A DNA stretch of 64,000 bases from Algibacter miyuki (lineage in GTDB: Bacteria > Bacteroidota > Bacteroidia > Flavobacteriales > Flavobacteriaceae): NCBI RefSeq assembly GCF_030409805.1, contig NZ_JAUFQP010000001.1:434001-498000 (forward strand). The letters are read 5' to 3'. Below, piece after piece: positions 9,232 to 17,779 of this stretch; the first letter of the stretch is position 1; every line of letters starts with the position of its first letter. Under the pieces are notes generated by a model, which saw only the letters and a list, made by a program, of their open reading frames with translations, had not been told where the DNA came from and ran no database searches. The position numbers and the translations under genes were made by a program.

Positions 9232-9964
9232 TTAAAAAGTTTTACTAATATAAAAACCATATTGTTTATTCTCAATTTGTGGTATAAAACTCATTCCTTT
9301 TACTTTCTTAAAGGGATTCCATTTAATGATGGGGTCAAAGAGATACACCAATTGTGTAACTAAAATACCTATACCAGCACTCACAATCACATCACTAATC
9401 CAATGAGCATTATTCATGACTCTAAACGCTCCTGTTGTAGTTGCAATAGCATAACCACTATAAGCTAGATAAGGAGAACTATCTTTAAATTCTTGAAATA
9501 ATATCCCCGCCGTGGTAAATGCAAAAGAGGTATGACCTGAAGGAAAAGATTGTAAACCATCACCACCGCTTGGCCTACGTTTATTAGTCCATCTTTTTAA
9601 TCTATATGTAATAAAATCAGAAACTAAAATAGCTATGGTTAAGTTTTTGGATTGGTCAAACCAATGGTTTTTTGACTTAACGCCCAGAGCATCGGCAGCA
9701 CACATTTCAACAATTGGAACATAACGAGCATAATCGTCAAATGCAAATGCAAAATCGTTACCAACCACATTTCTTACATCACGTTGAAACTTTTTCTCAA
9801 AACCACTTCCGCTTAATAATGTTCCGCCAATAATTAAGGATGCCGGTATAATGCTTTTTTGAAGAAAAGTTTTGTTTTTTTTTAATTGAAATAGAATCCT
9901 GTTGAGCATTCATGCTTGGAATTAAGGCAATAATTAAAACTATCAATAGATGTTTAGATTTCAT
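9232..9964 (-). CDS. PAP2-family phosphatase, frameshifted in an A9 tract
   Basis: The intact frame 9232-9909 encodes the PAP2 domain: KRWTNKRRPSGGDG (motif 1), SFPSGHTSF (motif 2) and NNAHWISDVI (motif 3, His-Asp), between hydrophobic helices. It lacks a signal peptide. A different frame starting at ATG 9964 encodes a good one, MKSKHLLIVLIIALIPSMNA, followed by QQDSISIKK. The two frames meet at nine A's (plus-strand T9875-9883). With eight A's they would join as one protein of about 243 residues. So the true start is probably 9964, and the gene carries a one-base expansion, either real (slippage/phase variation) or an assembly error. The shared operator lies 25 nt upstream of 9964, which supports that start. 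PAP2 enzymes dephosphorylate lipid phosphates in the envelope. Confidence 0.75.
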
Positions 9965-9989
9965 AAGCTAGAAAATATTTAGGTTGTCT

Positions 9990-10024
9990 TAAACTTACAC
10001 ATCAAATCTTAGTAGATTCTAAAG
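9990..10024 (-). promoter_or_regulatory. PmrA-like direct-repeat operator plus -7 element (site g)
   Basis: Read on the minus strand, CTTTAG (10024 down) and the weaker ACTAAG (10013 down) are 11 bp apart. TAAGTTTA (9997-9990) is at the conserved 16-bp offset. It faces the PAP2 gene starting at 9964. Confidence 0.65.
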
Positions 10025-10061
10025 ATAGATTTCAGAAGCTTGAATACGTGCTAATGATTAG

Positions 10062-10096
10062 CTTTAAAATCTCTTTAGAATTGCATATTACTTTTA
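10062..10096 (+). promoter_or_regulatory. PmrA-like direct-repeat operator plus -7 element (site e)
   Basis: Half-sites CTTTAA (10062) and CTTTAG (10073) are 11 bp apart, with TACTTTTA (10089-10096) at the 16-bp offset and the start codon 30 nt downstream. With site d this is the best match to the set. Confidence 0.8.
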
Positions 10097-10126
10097 TCAT
10101 CAATTAATATTCAACTCATTTAATTA

Positions 10127-12109
10127 ATGTCTAAAGTTTTCCCCACGCGTTTTACCTTACTTAAAGCTTACATAGGTTTGTTTGTTATTTTATCGTTCGT
10201 TGTAAGATTAAGTTTCTTAATTTGGAACTTTTCGGAAGTCGATAAAAACGCATTCACTTTAGGAAATACATTCATCATTGGGTTTTTATTTGATGTGGCT
10301 ACCATTTCATTTTTTGCTATTCCATATATTATTTATTTGCTTTTTTTTCCGAAGCGATTTTATGGTTCTATTGCCGATAGAATAATTACTTATTTTGGGT
10401 TTTCTTTAGGAGTATTAATCATTTTCTTTTCATTTTTTGGGGAGTTAACGTTTTGGGACGAATTTCACAGACGATACAATTTTATTGCGGTAGATTATTT
10501 GATATATACCTATGAAGTTGTAAAAAACATCAACGAATCCTACCCTTTACCAATATTGATCTCCGTAATGTTAGCCTTGGTGTTAGCGAGTATTTTTATT
10601 ATTTACAAACTTGGCTATTTTCGTAAAACGTTTACAAGTGAAAGCGCTTTTAAACCCAAATTTATTGCAGCAGTTCCTTGGTTGGTTATTGTTATAATAA
10701 GTGTTTTGTTTATTACAAATAAACAAGCTGATTTTTCTGAAAACCGATATAATAATGAATTAGCAAAATCAGGGATTTATTCATTTTTTTCCGCATTCAG
10801 AAATAATGAATTGCCTTATAATGAATTCTATAAAACAATTCAAAAAGAAGAGGCTTTTCAAATCGTTAAATCTAGTTATACCGATTCGAAAAATATGTTT
10901 GTAAATTCGAATAAGGACGACATTTATAGGTTCATTACCAATTCCGATAGTATTTCTAAACCAACAAAACCAAACGTTATTTTTATTTGTATAGAAAGTT
11001 TAAGTGGGGATTTTCTTAAGGCGTTTGGAAATAAAAATAATTTTACGCCAACCTTAGACTCTTTAGCAAATAACAGTTTGTTTTTTGAGAATCTATATGC
11101 CACAGGAACACGAACTGTAAGAGGTATGGAGGCTATAACCTTATCCATTCCTCCAACGCCTGGGCGTAGTATAGTAAAACGAAAAAACAACCAGGGGTTA
11201 TTTACTATTGGTGAAGTTTTTAAACAGCAAGGATACAATCGTAATTTCTTTTATGGAGGCGATGGTTATTTTGATAATATGAACACTTATTTTGGAGGTA
11301 ATGGTTTTAATATCGTAGATCGAGGCCGTGGATTTTTACTAGATAAAAGCATTACAAGTACACGAACTAATATTGAAGATGATGAAGTGACCTTTGAAAA
11401 TGCTTGGGGAGTTTGCGATATGGATATTTATAATAAAGTACTGAAAGAAGCAGATAAGGCACACGAGACGGGGATACCCTTCTTTGATTTCGTAATGACC
11501 ACTTCGAATCATAAACCTTATACATATCCTGAAGGTAAAATTGATATTCCCTCAGGAGCAGGAAGACATGGAGCAGTAAAATACACTGATTATACCATTG
11601 GAGAATTCATAAAAAAAGCAAAAACAAAAGCTTGGTACAAAAACACTGTTTTTGTAATCATGAGTGATCATTGCGCTAGTAGTGCAGGACGATGGGAATT
11701 AGATGTTAAAAACTATCATATTCCTGCGTTAATATTCAATTTGCCAAATCAACAACCAGAGAAAGTAAACAAGTTGGCTTCGCAAATTGATGTATTTCCA
11801 ACTTTGTTTTCGATATTGAATTGGGATTATAATTCTAATCTCTTTGGTAGGGACATACTATCCATGGAGTCAAAGGATGAACGCGCTTTTATAGGTAACT
11901 ACAGAAAGTTAGGCTATTTAAAAGATAATAAGGTTTTGATTTTAGATGAACAAGAAAACGCGAATTTCTACTCATGGAATCCAAAAGACAACAGTTTAAA
12001 TGATATCCCTTCTGAAGAAGAATTTGATAAAAAAAGCATTTCATTTTATCAAGTTGCTGATGCTTTGTATAGAAACGAAGGTTTGAAAATTAAAAAACAA
12101 ATAAAATGA
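10127..12109 (+). CDS. LTA-synthase-like membrane sulfatase/phosphotransferase 2
   Basis: 660 residues, paralogous to the enzyme at 7015. About five N-terminal membrane spans are followed by an alkaline-phosphatase-type domain. Motifs are VIFICIESLSGDFL (metal-ligand Glu), ENLYATGTRTVRG with probable nucleophile Thr328, TTSNHKPYTYP and VIMSDHCAS (Asp-His metal ligands). It probably transfers a phospholipid head group (phosphoglycerol or phosphoethanolamine) to an envelope acceptor. The stop codon overlaps the start of the diacylglycerol kinase gene by 4 bp (ATGA), so the two are translationally coupled. This fits production of diacylglycerol by this enzyme and its re-phosphorylation by the kinase. 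Acceptor and donor are inferred, not shown. Confidence 0.85.
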   Translation: MSKVFPTRFTLLKAYIGLFVILSFVVRLSFLIWNFSEVDKNAFTLGNTFIIGFLFDVATISFFAIPYIIYLLFFPKRFYGSIADRIITYFGFSLGVLIIFFSFFGELTFWDEFHRRYNFIAVDYLIYTYEVVKNINESYPLPILISVMLALVLASIFIIYKLGYFRKTFTSESAFKPKFIAAVPWLVIVIISVLFITNKQADFSENRYNNELAKSGIYSFFSAFRNNELPYNEFYKTIQKEEAFQIVKSSYTDSKNMFVNSNKDDIYRFITNSDSISKPTKPNVIFICIESLSGDFLKAFGNKNNFTPTLDSLANNSLFFENLYATGTRTVRGMEAITLSIPPTPGRSIVKRKNNQGLFTIGEVFKQQGYNRNFFYGGDGYFDNMNTYFGGNGFNIVDRGRGFLLDKSITSTRTNIEDDEVTFENAWGVCDMDIYNKVLKEADKAHETGIPFFDFVMTTSNHKPYTYPEGKIDIPSGAGRHGAVKYTDYTIGEFIKKAKTKAWYKNTVFVIMSDHCASSAGRWELDVKNYHIPALIFNLPNQQPEKVNKLASQIDVFPTLFSILNWDYNSNLFGRDILSMESKDERAFIGNYRKLGYLKDNKVLILDEQENANFYSWNPKDNSLNDIPSEEEFDKKSISFYQVADALYRNEGLKIKKQIK

Positions 12110-12987
12110 TAGATATTCATTTCATTGTTAACCCCATTGCTGGTTCTGGAGATCATAGTTTTTCTGAAACTTTTCTTCAAGATTATTTTGAAGAAGAACG
12201 TTATAATATAACTATAAAGTCTTCAGGACATAAAGGTCATGCTATTGATTTAACAAAAGAGTCCATACATCAGCAAGCTGATATTATTGTGGCCTGTGGT
12301 GGCGATGGTACTATAAATGAAGTGGCTTCGGCTTTGGTTGGTACAACTATTCCATTAGGGATTGTACCTGTAGGATCTGGTAACGGTTTGGCTTGTAATT
12401 TGAATATTCCTAAAAACTTAAAAAAAGCACTCTATGTAATAAAGAATAACCAACGCAGGGCAATAGACGTTGGGAGTGTGAATAAACGTTATTTTTTTAG
12501 TAATACAGGATTTGGTTTTACTGCAAATGTTATAGGGAACTATGAAGCATCGCAGGAAAGAACATTACTGTGCTATATGAAAGCGACTCTAAAATCCTTT
12601 CAATACTATTTTAAAAAAGAAGAAACAGTAATTTCTATAAATGATGATCTAGAGGTAGTTAACCCTTTTTTGGTATTTATTTCAAACTCAAATGTAATGG
12701 GGTACAATATGAGTCTTACTCCAAAGGCATCTTTAACAGATGGACTTTTAGATGTGGTTATAGTACCCCAAATAGGCCGATTAAGAATGTTGCTTTTCGG
12801 GTTTTGCGTGCTTATCAAAAGACCAGAACTACTTAAAGATGTTAAGTGTTATCAAACAAGTCATATTAAGTTATTTAGAAAAAAAGGTTCGTTTTTTGAA
12901 TCCCAAATTGATGGGGAATTATCCCAAATTGATACTGTAGAACTTTCTGTATCTATAGAAGAAAAATCTTTAACTGTTTTAGTATAA
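12106..12987 (+). CDS. Diacylglycerol kinase-family lipid kinase (DagK/YegS-like)
   Basis: 293 residues. It starts IHFIVNPIAGSG, the phosphate-binding start of the DAGK catalytic fold. The nucleotide motif GGDGTINE is at residues 65-72 and PVGSGNGLACNLNIP follows. The C-terminal half has the usual second domain ending with a beta-strand pair. It is a soluble or membrane-associated enzyme that phosphorylates diacylglycerol or a related lipid. It overlaps the sulfatase-like gene by 4 bp, which couples translation and suggests the kinase recycles the lipid left after head-group transfer. It could instead act on another lipid such as a sphingoid base or ceramide, since the family is broad. Confidence 0.88.
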   Translation: MIDIHFIVNPIAGSGDHSFSETFLQDYFEEERYNITIKSSGHKGHAIDLTKESIHQQADIIVACGGDGTINEVASALVGTTIPLGIVPVGSGNGLACNLNIPKNLKKALYVIKNNQRRAIDVGSVNKRYFFSNTGFGFTANVIGNYEASQERTLLCYMKATLKSFQYYFKKEETVISINDDLEVVNPFLVFISNSNVMGYNMSLTPKASLTDGLLDVVIVPQIGRLRMLLFGFCVLIKRPELLKDVKCYQTSHIKLFRKKGSFFESQIDGELSQIDTVELSVSIEEKSLTVLV

Positions 12988-13012
12988 ATTAATTAATGTG
13001 CTATTTGAATAG

Positions 13013-13047
13013 CTTTAAATTTTCTTAAGATTTCCCTTTTACATTTA
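13013..13047 (+). promoter_or_regulatory. PmrA-like direct-repeat operator plus -7 element (site f)
   Basis: Half-sites CTTTAA (13013) and CTTAAG (13024) are 11 bp apart, with TACATTTA (13040-13047) at the 16-bp offset. It precedes the run of PAP2, PAP2, HD, M1-like and PAP2 genes, which may be one operon (gaps 18, 10, 65 and 13 bp). Confidence 0.75.
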
Positions 13048-13098
13048 TCATAAATAAACAGCCTATACCAAAAAATACTTTAATTAATACTCTGTTGA

Positions 13099-13674
13099 AT
13101 GATATCAAAGCATCAAAAAATGTTATGGCTGTTATGTATAGTTTTGTTTATTGGATCAATTCCCCTTAACGCTCAAAATACAAGTGAGACGATACCGCAA
13201 GTTGGAACAATCCAAAAAATAGGAGATGTTATTCTCTTTGCTTTACCAGTAGCTACAGCAGGAACATCATTTATTATAGGTGATAAACAAGGAACGTGGC
13301 AATTTACAAAAGGGCTTTTACTAACAACAGGTATTACCTATGGTTTAAAATTTGGTATAAATAAACCTCGTCCAGACATGAGTAATGATAATTCATTTCC
13401 TTCTGGGCATACCTCTACTGTATTCCATAGTGCTGGATATATCCATAGACGTTACGGTTTTAAATATAGTATTCCGGCTTATGCACTTGCAGGATTTACA
13501 GCTGCTAGTAGAATCGATTCTAAAAAACACGATATACTAGATGTATTGGCAGGAGCCGCTATAGGCTTAGGAAGTAATTTGCTTTTTACTACAGAATATC
13601 AACAAGAGCATATGGAATTTACTTTCAATTCGAGTAATGGAGATTATATGCTTGGTTTTACGTATAAATTTTAA
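13099..13674 (+). CDS. PAP2-family lipid phosphatase (periplasmic)
   Basis: 191 residues with a signal peptide (LLCIVLFIGSIPLNAQ). The three PAP2 motifs are KFGINKPRPDM, SFPSGHTSTVF and SRIDSKKHDILDVLAG, with the catalytic His residues in motifs 2 and 3. It ends MLGFTYKF, an outer-membrane-like C-terminus. Enzymes of this type remove phosphates from lipid phosphates such as undecaprenyl pyrophosphate, phosphatidic acid or lipid A. It is 18 bp upstream of a second, similar PAP2 gene of identical length, so the pair is a tandem duplication. It is the first gene after operator f. Confidence 0.88.
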   Translation: MISKHQKMLWLLCIVLFIGSIPLNAQNTSETIPQVGTIQKIGDVILFALPVATAGTSFIIGDKQGTWQFTKGLLLTTGITYGLKFGINKPRPDMSNDNSFPSGHTSTVFHSAGYIHRRYGFKYSIPAYALAGFTAASRIDSKKHDILDVLAGAAIGLGSNLLFTTEYQQEHMEFTFNSSNGDYMLGFTYKF

Positions 13675-13692
13675 TCCCAATCTATATTTAAG

Positions 13693-14268
13693 ATGAAAAA
13701 AGCAATTTACCTAATAACTGTTTTATTGCCTATTATGGCCTTTTCACAAGTTGACGACTATGATTCTCCTTCCGAGATAAGAAGGGAAACTAATTTAGAA
13801 GTTTTTGGAGACTATGCTCAACATGCGCCAGCAATAACCTCCCTAATTATGATTATTGCAAAAAAAGATAAAAAAGGCTTTTGGCAATTTGCGAAATCCT
13901 ATGGTACAACACTAGGTGTTACTTACGCTTTAAAGTATGCTATAGATAAACCTAGACCAGATGGTAGAACAGATGGGCACGCGTTTCCATCAGGACATAC
14001 GGCTGTCGCTTTTTCTGGAGCATCCTTTTTACAACGACGTTATGGATGGAAGTATGGAATTCCTGCATACGCATTGTCAGGAATTGTTGCATATAGTAGA
14101 TTAGAAGGAATTAATGAACGGCATGATGGTTGGGATATTTTAGGAGGTGCCATTGTTGGAATAGGTAGTACTTATCTATTTACGACACCATACCAAAAAG
14201 AACATTATGAGTTGTCGTTTAAAAGAGGGAATAGAGAATATTTGTTAGGAATTACTTATAATTTTTAA
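13693..14268 (+). CDS. PAP2-family lipid phosphatase (tandem paralogue)
   Basis: 191 residues, same length and layout as its upstream neighbour. A signal peptide (YLITVLLPIMAFSQ) precedes motifs KYAIDKPRPDGR, AFPSGHTAVAFSG and SRLEGINERHDGWDILGG. The C-terminus LLGITYNF again looks like an outer-membrane strand. All three catalytic motifs are intact. It probably dephosphorylates an envelope lipid. The substrate cannot be told from sequence. Its position in an operator-f operon beside another PAP2 enzyme suggests different substrates or sides of the same process. Confidence 0.88.
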   Translation: MKKAIYLITVLLPIMAFSQVDDYDSPSEIRRETNLEVFGDYAQHAPAITSLIMIIAKKDKKGFWQFAKSYGTTLGVTYALKYAIDKPRPDGRTDGHAFPSGHTAVAFSGASFLQRRYGWKYGIPAYALSGIVAYSRLEGINERHDGWDILGGAIVGIGSTYLFTTPYQKEHYELSFKRGNREYLLGITYNF

Positions 14269-14278
14269 AGTTGTTATC

Positions 14279-14881
14279 ATGAATAATCAAATGGTAAATA
14301 AAATAAAAGATTATTGCCTTAATTTATTAACACACAGTAGGTGTAAAGTATTACCATTTCATAGTGTTAAGCATACGTTAGAGGTTTTTGAGAATGTTGC
14401 AATCATTGGTAGTTATGAAGATGTAAGCGAGGAGGAAATTGAGATTTTAAAGATTGCAGGACTATTTCACGATACTGGTATATCTAAAGAATATGATAGT
14501 CACGAAAAGATTAGTGCTAATTATGCTCACGCTTATTTAAGTAGTATAAATTATTCTAATAAAGCAAAAGCAGAAGTCATGAATTGTATTAATGCAACTA
14601 AAATGCCTCAAAGCCCTGAATCAACTTTAGAGTGTATAATGTGTGATGCCGATTTACTTCATCTTTCTAGCAATAATTATTTATTTAAAAGTGAGCTATT
14701 AAGAATGGAATGGAAGGAATATATGGGTTTAGTTTTCACAGACCAAGAATGGTATCAATTGAATTTAGATTTTCTTAAAAACCACAATTACCATACAAAC
14801 TATGGTAAGAATGTGCTTCAAATAAAGAAAGAGAATAATATTATGTTAATGAAAAGGCTAAAAGCGGAGGCTATGGTTTAA
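14279..14881 (+). CDS. HD-domain phosphohydrolase
   Basis: 200 residues, cytoplasmic, no membrane segment. The HD fold is marked by FHSVKHTLEVFENV (first His), LFHDTGISK (His-Asp pair), HEKISA, and CDADLLHL (distal Asp). Proteins of this class hydrolyse phosphate esters, nucleotides or cyclic nucleotides with divalent metal. It starts 10 bp after the second PAP2 gene, so it is probably translated from the same mRNA. The substrate is unknown. A role in nucleotide signalling connected with envelope stress would be an inference only. Confidence 0.78.
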   Translation: MNNQMVNKIKDYCLNLLTHSRCKVLPFHSVKHTLEVFENVAIIGSYEDVSEEEIEILKIAGLFHDTGISKEYDSHEKISANYAHAYLSSINYSNKAKAEVMNCINATKMPQSPESTLECIMCDADLLHLSSNNYLFKSELLRMEWKEYMGLVFTDQEWYQLNLDFLKNHNYHTNYGKNVLQIKKENNIMLMKRLKAEAMV

Positions 14882-14946
14882 ACCATTTCAAGGGTGAATG
14901 AAAAGAAGTATGAAAAGTAAAAAATCAAGTATATGACTAATATTTA

Positions 14947-17766
14947 ATGACAGCATTTAAACTTATAATCTATATCGCATTTTTTTTAACCTCAATAATG
15001 GGGTTTGCACAGCATAAAATTTACATAAGTGCAGAACTCGATACCATTTCTCATACCATAAAAATTAACCAGGAAGTTGTATATTTTAATACATCTAAAG
15101 ATACTTTAACTCAAGTTTTACTTCACGATTGGGCAAATAGTTACATAGATAAAGAAACACCATTAGCGCAGCGGTTTGCAGAAGATTACAAAAGAAATTT
15201 GCATTTTGCAAGTACGCATGAGCGTGGTTTTACTACCATCTATTCCGTTAAAAATGAATCAGGAAATACATTAATATGGCAGCGCTTTAAAGGCTTTCAA
15301 GATATTTTGGAAGTCAATTTAAGAGATCTTCTTAAATCTGGAGATAGTACCACAATTCGTTTTGATTATAATGTAAAACTTCCAGATGATAAATTTACAG
15401 GCAACGGCTATACAAATGATAATAATTATAATTTACGCTATTGGTATTTAGTTCCTGCGGTTTATGATACGGAATGGAAAGTTCATAGTAATAAAGATTT
15501 AGGCGATTATTATGCACCGTTGGCATCCTATGACATCGAATTTACGATTCCCAATAGTTACACTTTAACATCAGGTCTTATAGAATCTGAACTAGATAAA
15601 GATGGCAAAAAAATGATGTCGCTTTCAGGAGCAAATCAAAGAGAAGTTAAATTATATATTCAGAAGATATCTAATTTTTACCATCTTAAAACAGAGGGGT
15701 TTGATTTGGTAACGAACATTTCTGGAGACAAAGTTGAAGATTCAAAAAAAATAGAAACTGCTAATAAAATTGTTAGTTTTTTAAAAGATAATTTGGGCGA
15801 TTTTCCTTTAGAAAAACTCATAGTTTCAAATATCGATAAACGAAAGAATCCCATTTATGGATTTAATCAACTTCCTGAAAAATTCAGACCTTTTTCAAAT
15901 GAGTTTCAGTTTGAAATATCTTTGTTAAAAAGCACCATTGATGCGATGCTTGAAGGAACTCTGGTCATCAATCCAAGAAAGGAAAAATGGGTAACTGATG
16001 GCATTTTAGTGTATTTAATGATGCGTTATATGGATTCATATTATCCTGAAATGAAATTGGGAGGAACACTTTCAGAGGTTATAGGTTTGCGCTGGTTTCA
16101 TGCAGCAGATTTAAAATTCAACGATCAATATTATTTAGGTTACAAAAATATGGCTAGGCGATTTATAGACCAATCGCTGGGAACACCAAGAGATTCACTA
16201 CTAAAATTCAACTATAATATTGCTAATACGTATAAAGCGGGTCTTGGTTTTAAATATTTAGAAGATTATTTGGAAGATGAATCAATAAGCAAAAGTATAA
16301 AGAAATTTTATTCAATTTATAAGCTGAAACCAACATCTGCAAAACAATTTCAAACGGTAATTCAATCTTCAGCGAAGAAGAATATTGATTGGTTTTTTGA
16401 TGAGTTTATACCTGGAAATGACAAGCTAGATTTCAAATTTAAAAGCGTTGAAGAAAAAGGAGACTCGCTAATTATTGTATTAAAGAACGAGCGGAAAAAT
16501 ACGATGCCAGTTTCTATTTCATCCATTATCGATGATAAGGAAATTGATAAGATTTGGATTGATGGTTTTATTGATGAAAAGCAAATCATTATTAAAAAAA
16601 ATAATGCTGATAAGCTGGTTATTGATTACGATAGAAATATACCGGAAGTAAAACGTTCAAATAATTATAAGAATCTGAACGGAGTATTAAACAAACCTCT
16701 ACAAGTCAGGTTACTTAAAGATGTTGAAGATCCAAGTAGAAATCAAACCTTTTTTATGCCAGTCATTGAGTTCGACAATATTTATGACGGTTTAACACTT
16801 GGCGGAAAACTCTATAATAAAACTATAATTACTAAACCATTTATCTATAAAATTACGCCTACTTATGGCTTTAAATCCCAGGCCTTAATTGGTTCTGTTT
16901 CCTTGGTGCTTAATGAACAATTTAACGAATGGGGCTGGTATGCATATAAAATAGGATTATCAGGGAACAGGACCAGTTATGCACCAAAATTATTTGCCAA
17001 TAGCTTTACACCTTATATGAATTTGCAATATAGAAGTAAAGATTTACGAAGTAATTTACAACAATCAATTACATTAAGAAGTGTAAACATCTCTAGAGAT
17101 ATTGATGTAGAAGTACCTTTAGAAACACCCAATTATAGTGTTTTTAATGCGAGATATATCTATTCCAATTCTAATTTTTCAAATAGTATAGCTTTTAAAG
17201 GAGATTATGAACTTTCAAAAAAATTCAGCAAACTATCGCTAACTGCATTTTACAGAAAGTTGTTTTTAGATAACAGGCAGATTAGTTTACGATTATATGC
17301 AGGTGCATTTTTAAAAAATAATACTCAAGGAGATAATGGGTATTTCGATTTTGCATTAGACAGGCCATCCGATTATTTGTTTGATTATGGTTATCTTGGA
17401 AGATCGGAAGATGAAGGCTTATATTCACAGGAATACATCACCGCTGAAGGTGGTTTTAAATCGTTTTTAGATACCAGATTTGCAAACCAATGGATAACGA
17501 CATTAAATGGCGAAGTAAGTATTTGGAATTGGATTCATGCTTATGGAGACGTTGGGTTTTTGAAGAATAAGGGAGTTAATCCATATTTTGCTTATGATTC
17601 TGGAGTAAAGTTAAGTCTAGTAGCCGATTATTTTGAACTCTATTTTCCTGTAGCTTCAAATAATGGTTTCGAATTAGAACAAGATAAATACGGAGAAAAG
17701 GTTAGGTTTAAAGTCACGTTAAGTGTTTCTACACTTATAAAGTTATTTACAAGACGATGGTATTAA
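14947..17766 (+). CDS. M1-peptidase-like protein with degenerate active site and barrel-like C-terminus
   Basis: 939 residues with a signal peptide (IYIAFFLTSIMGFAQ). The N-terminal ~500 residues follow the M1 aminopeptidase plan: an N-terminal beta saddle, then a domain with the segment WVTDGILVYLMMRYMD in the place of the family's downstream metal-ligand helix. I see no HExxH; the equivalent region reads LLKSTIDAMLEGTLVINPR. It should therefore be catalytically dead as a peptidase or use another site. From about residue 600 the sequence becomes alternating aromatic and polar strands (YYLGYK, NLQYRSK, LRLYAGAF) and ends TRRWY, like an outer-membrane barrel. It follows the HD gene by 65 bp. 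Confidence 0.7.
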   Translation: MTAFKLIIYIAFFLTSIMGFAQHKIYISAELDTISHTIKINQEVVYFNTSKDTLTQVLLHDWANSYIDKETPLAQRFAEDYKRNLHFASTHERGFTTIYSVKNESGNTLIWQRFKGFQDILEVNLRDLLKSGDSTTIRFDYNVKLPDDKFTGNGYTNDNNYNLRYWYLVPAVYDTEWKVHSNKDLGDYYAPLASYDIEFTIPNSYTLTSGLIESELDKDGKKMMSLSGANQREVKLYIQKISNFYHLKTEGFDLVTNISGDKVEDSKKIETANKIVSFLKDNLGDFPLEKLIVSNIDKRKNPIYGFNQLPEKFRPFSNEFQFEISLLKSTIDAMLEGTLVINPRKEKWVTDGILVYLMMRYMDSYYPEMKLGGTLSEVIGLRWFHAADLKFNDQYYLGYKNMARRFIDQSLGTPRDSLLKFNYNIANTYKAGLGFKYLEDYLEDESISKSIKKFYSIYKLKPTSAKQFQTVIQSSAKKNIDWFFDEFIPGNDKLDFKFKSVEEKGDSLIIVLKNERKNTMPVSISSIIDDKEIDKIWIDGFIDEKQIIIKKNNADKLVIDYDRNIPEVKRSNNYKNLNGVLNKPLQVRLLKDVEDPSRNQTFFMPVIEFDNIYDGLTLGGKLYNKTIITKPFIYKITPTYGFKSQALIGSVSLVLNEQFNEWGWYAYKIGLSGNRTSYAPKLFANSFTPYMNLQYRSKDLRSNLQQSITLRSVNISRDIDVEVPLETPNYSVFNARYIYSNSNFSNSIAFKGDYELSKKFSKLSLTAFYRKLFLDNRQISLRLYAGAFLKNNTQGDNGYFDFALDRPSDYLFDYGYLGRSEDEGLYSQEYITAEGGFKSFLDTRFANQWITTLNGEVSIWNWIHAYGDVGFLKNKGVNPYFAYDSGVKLSLVADYFELYFPVASNNGFELEQDKYGEKVRFKVTLSVSTLIKLFTRRWY

Positions 17767-17779
17767 TGCAATTTTGAAT

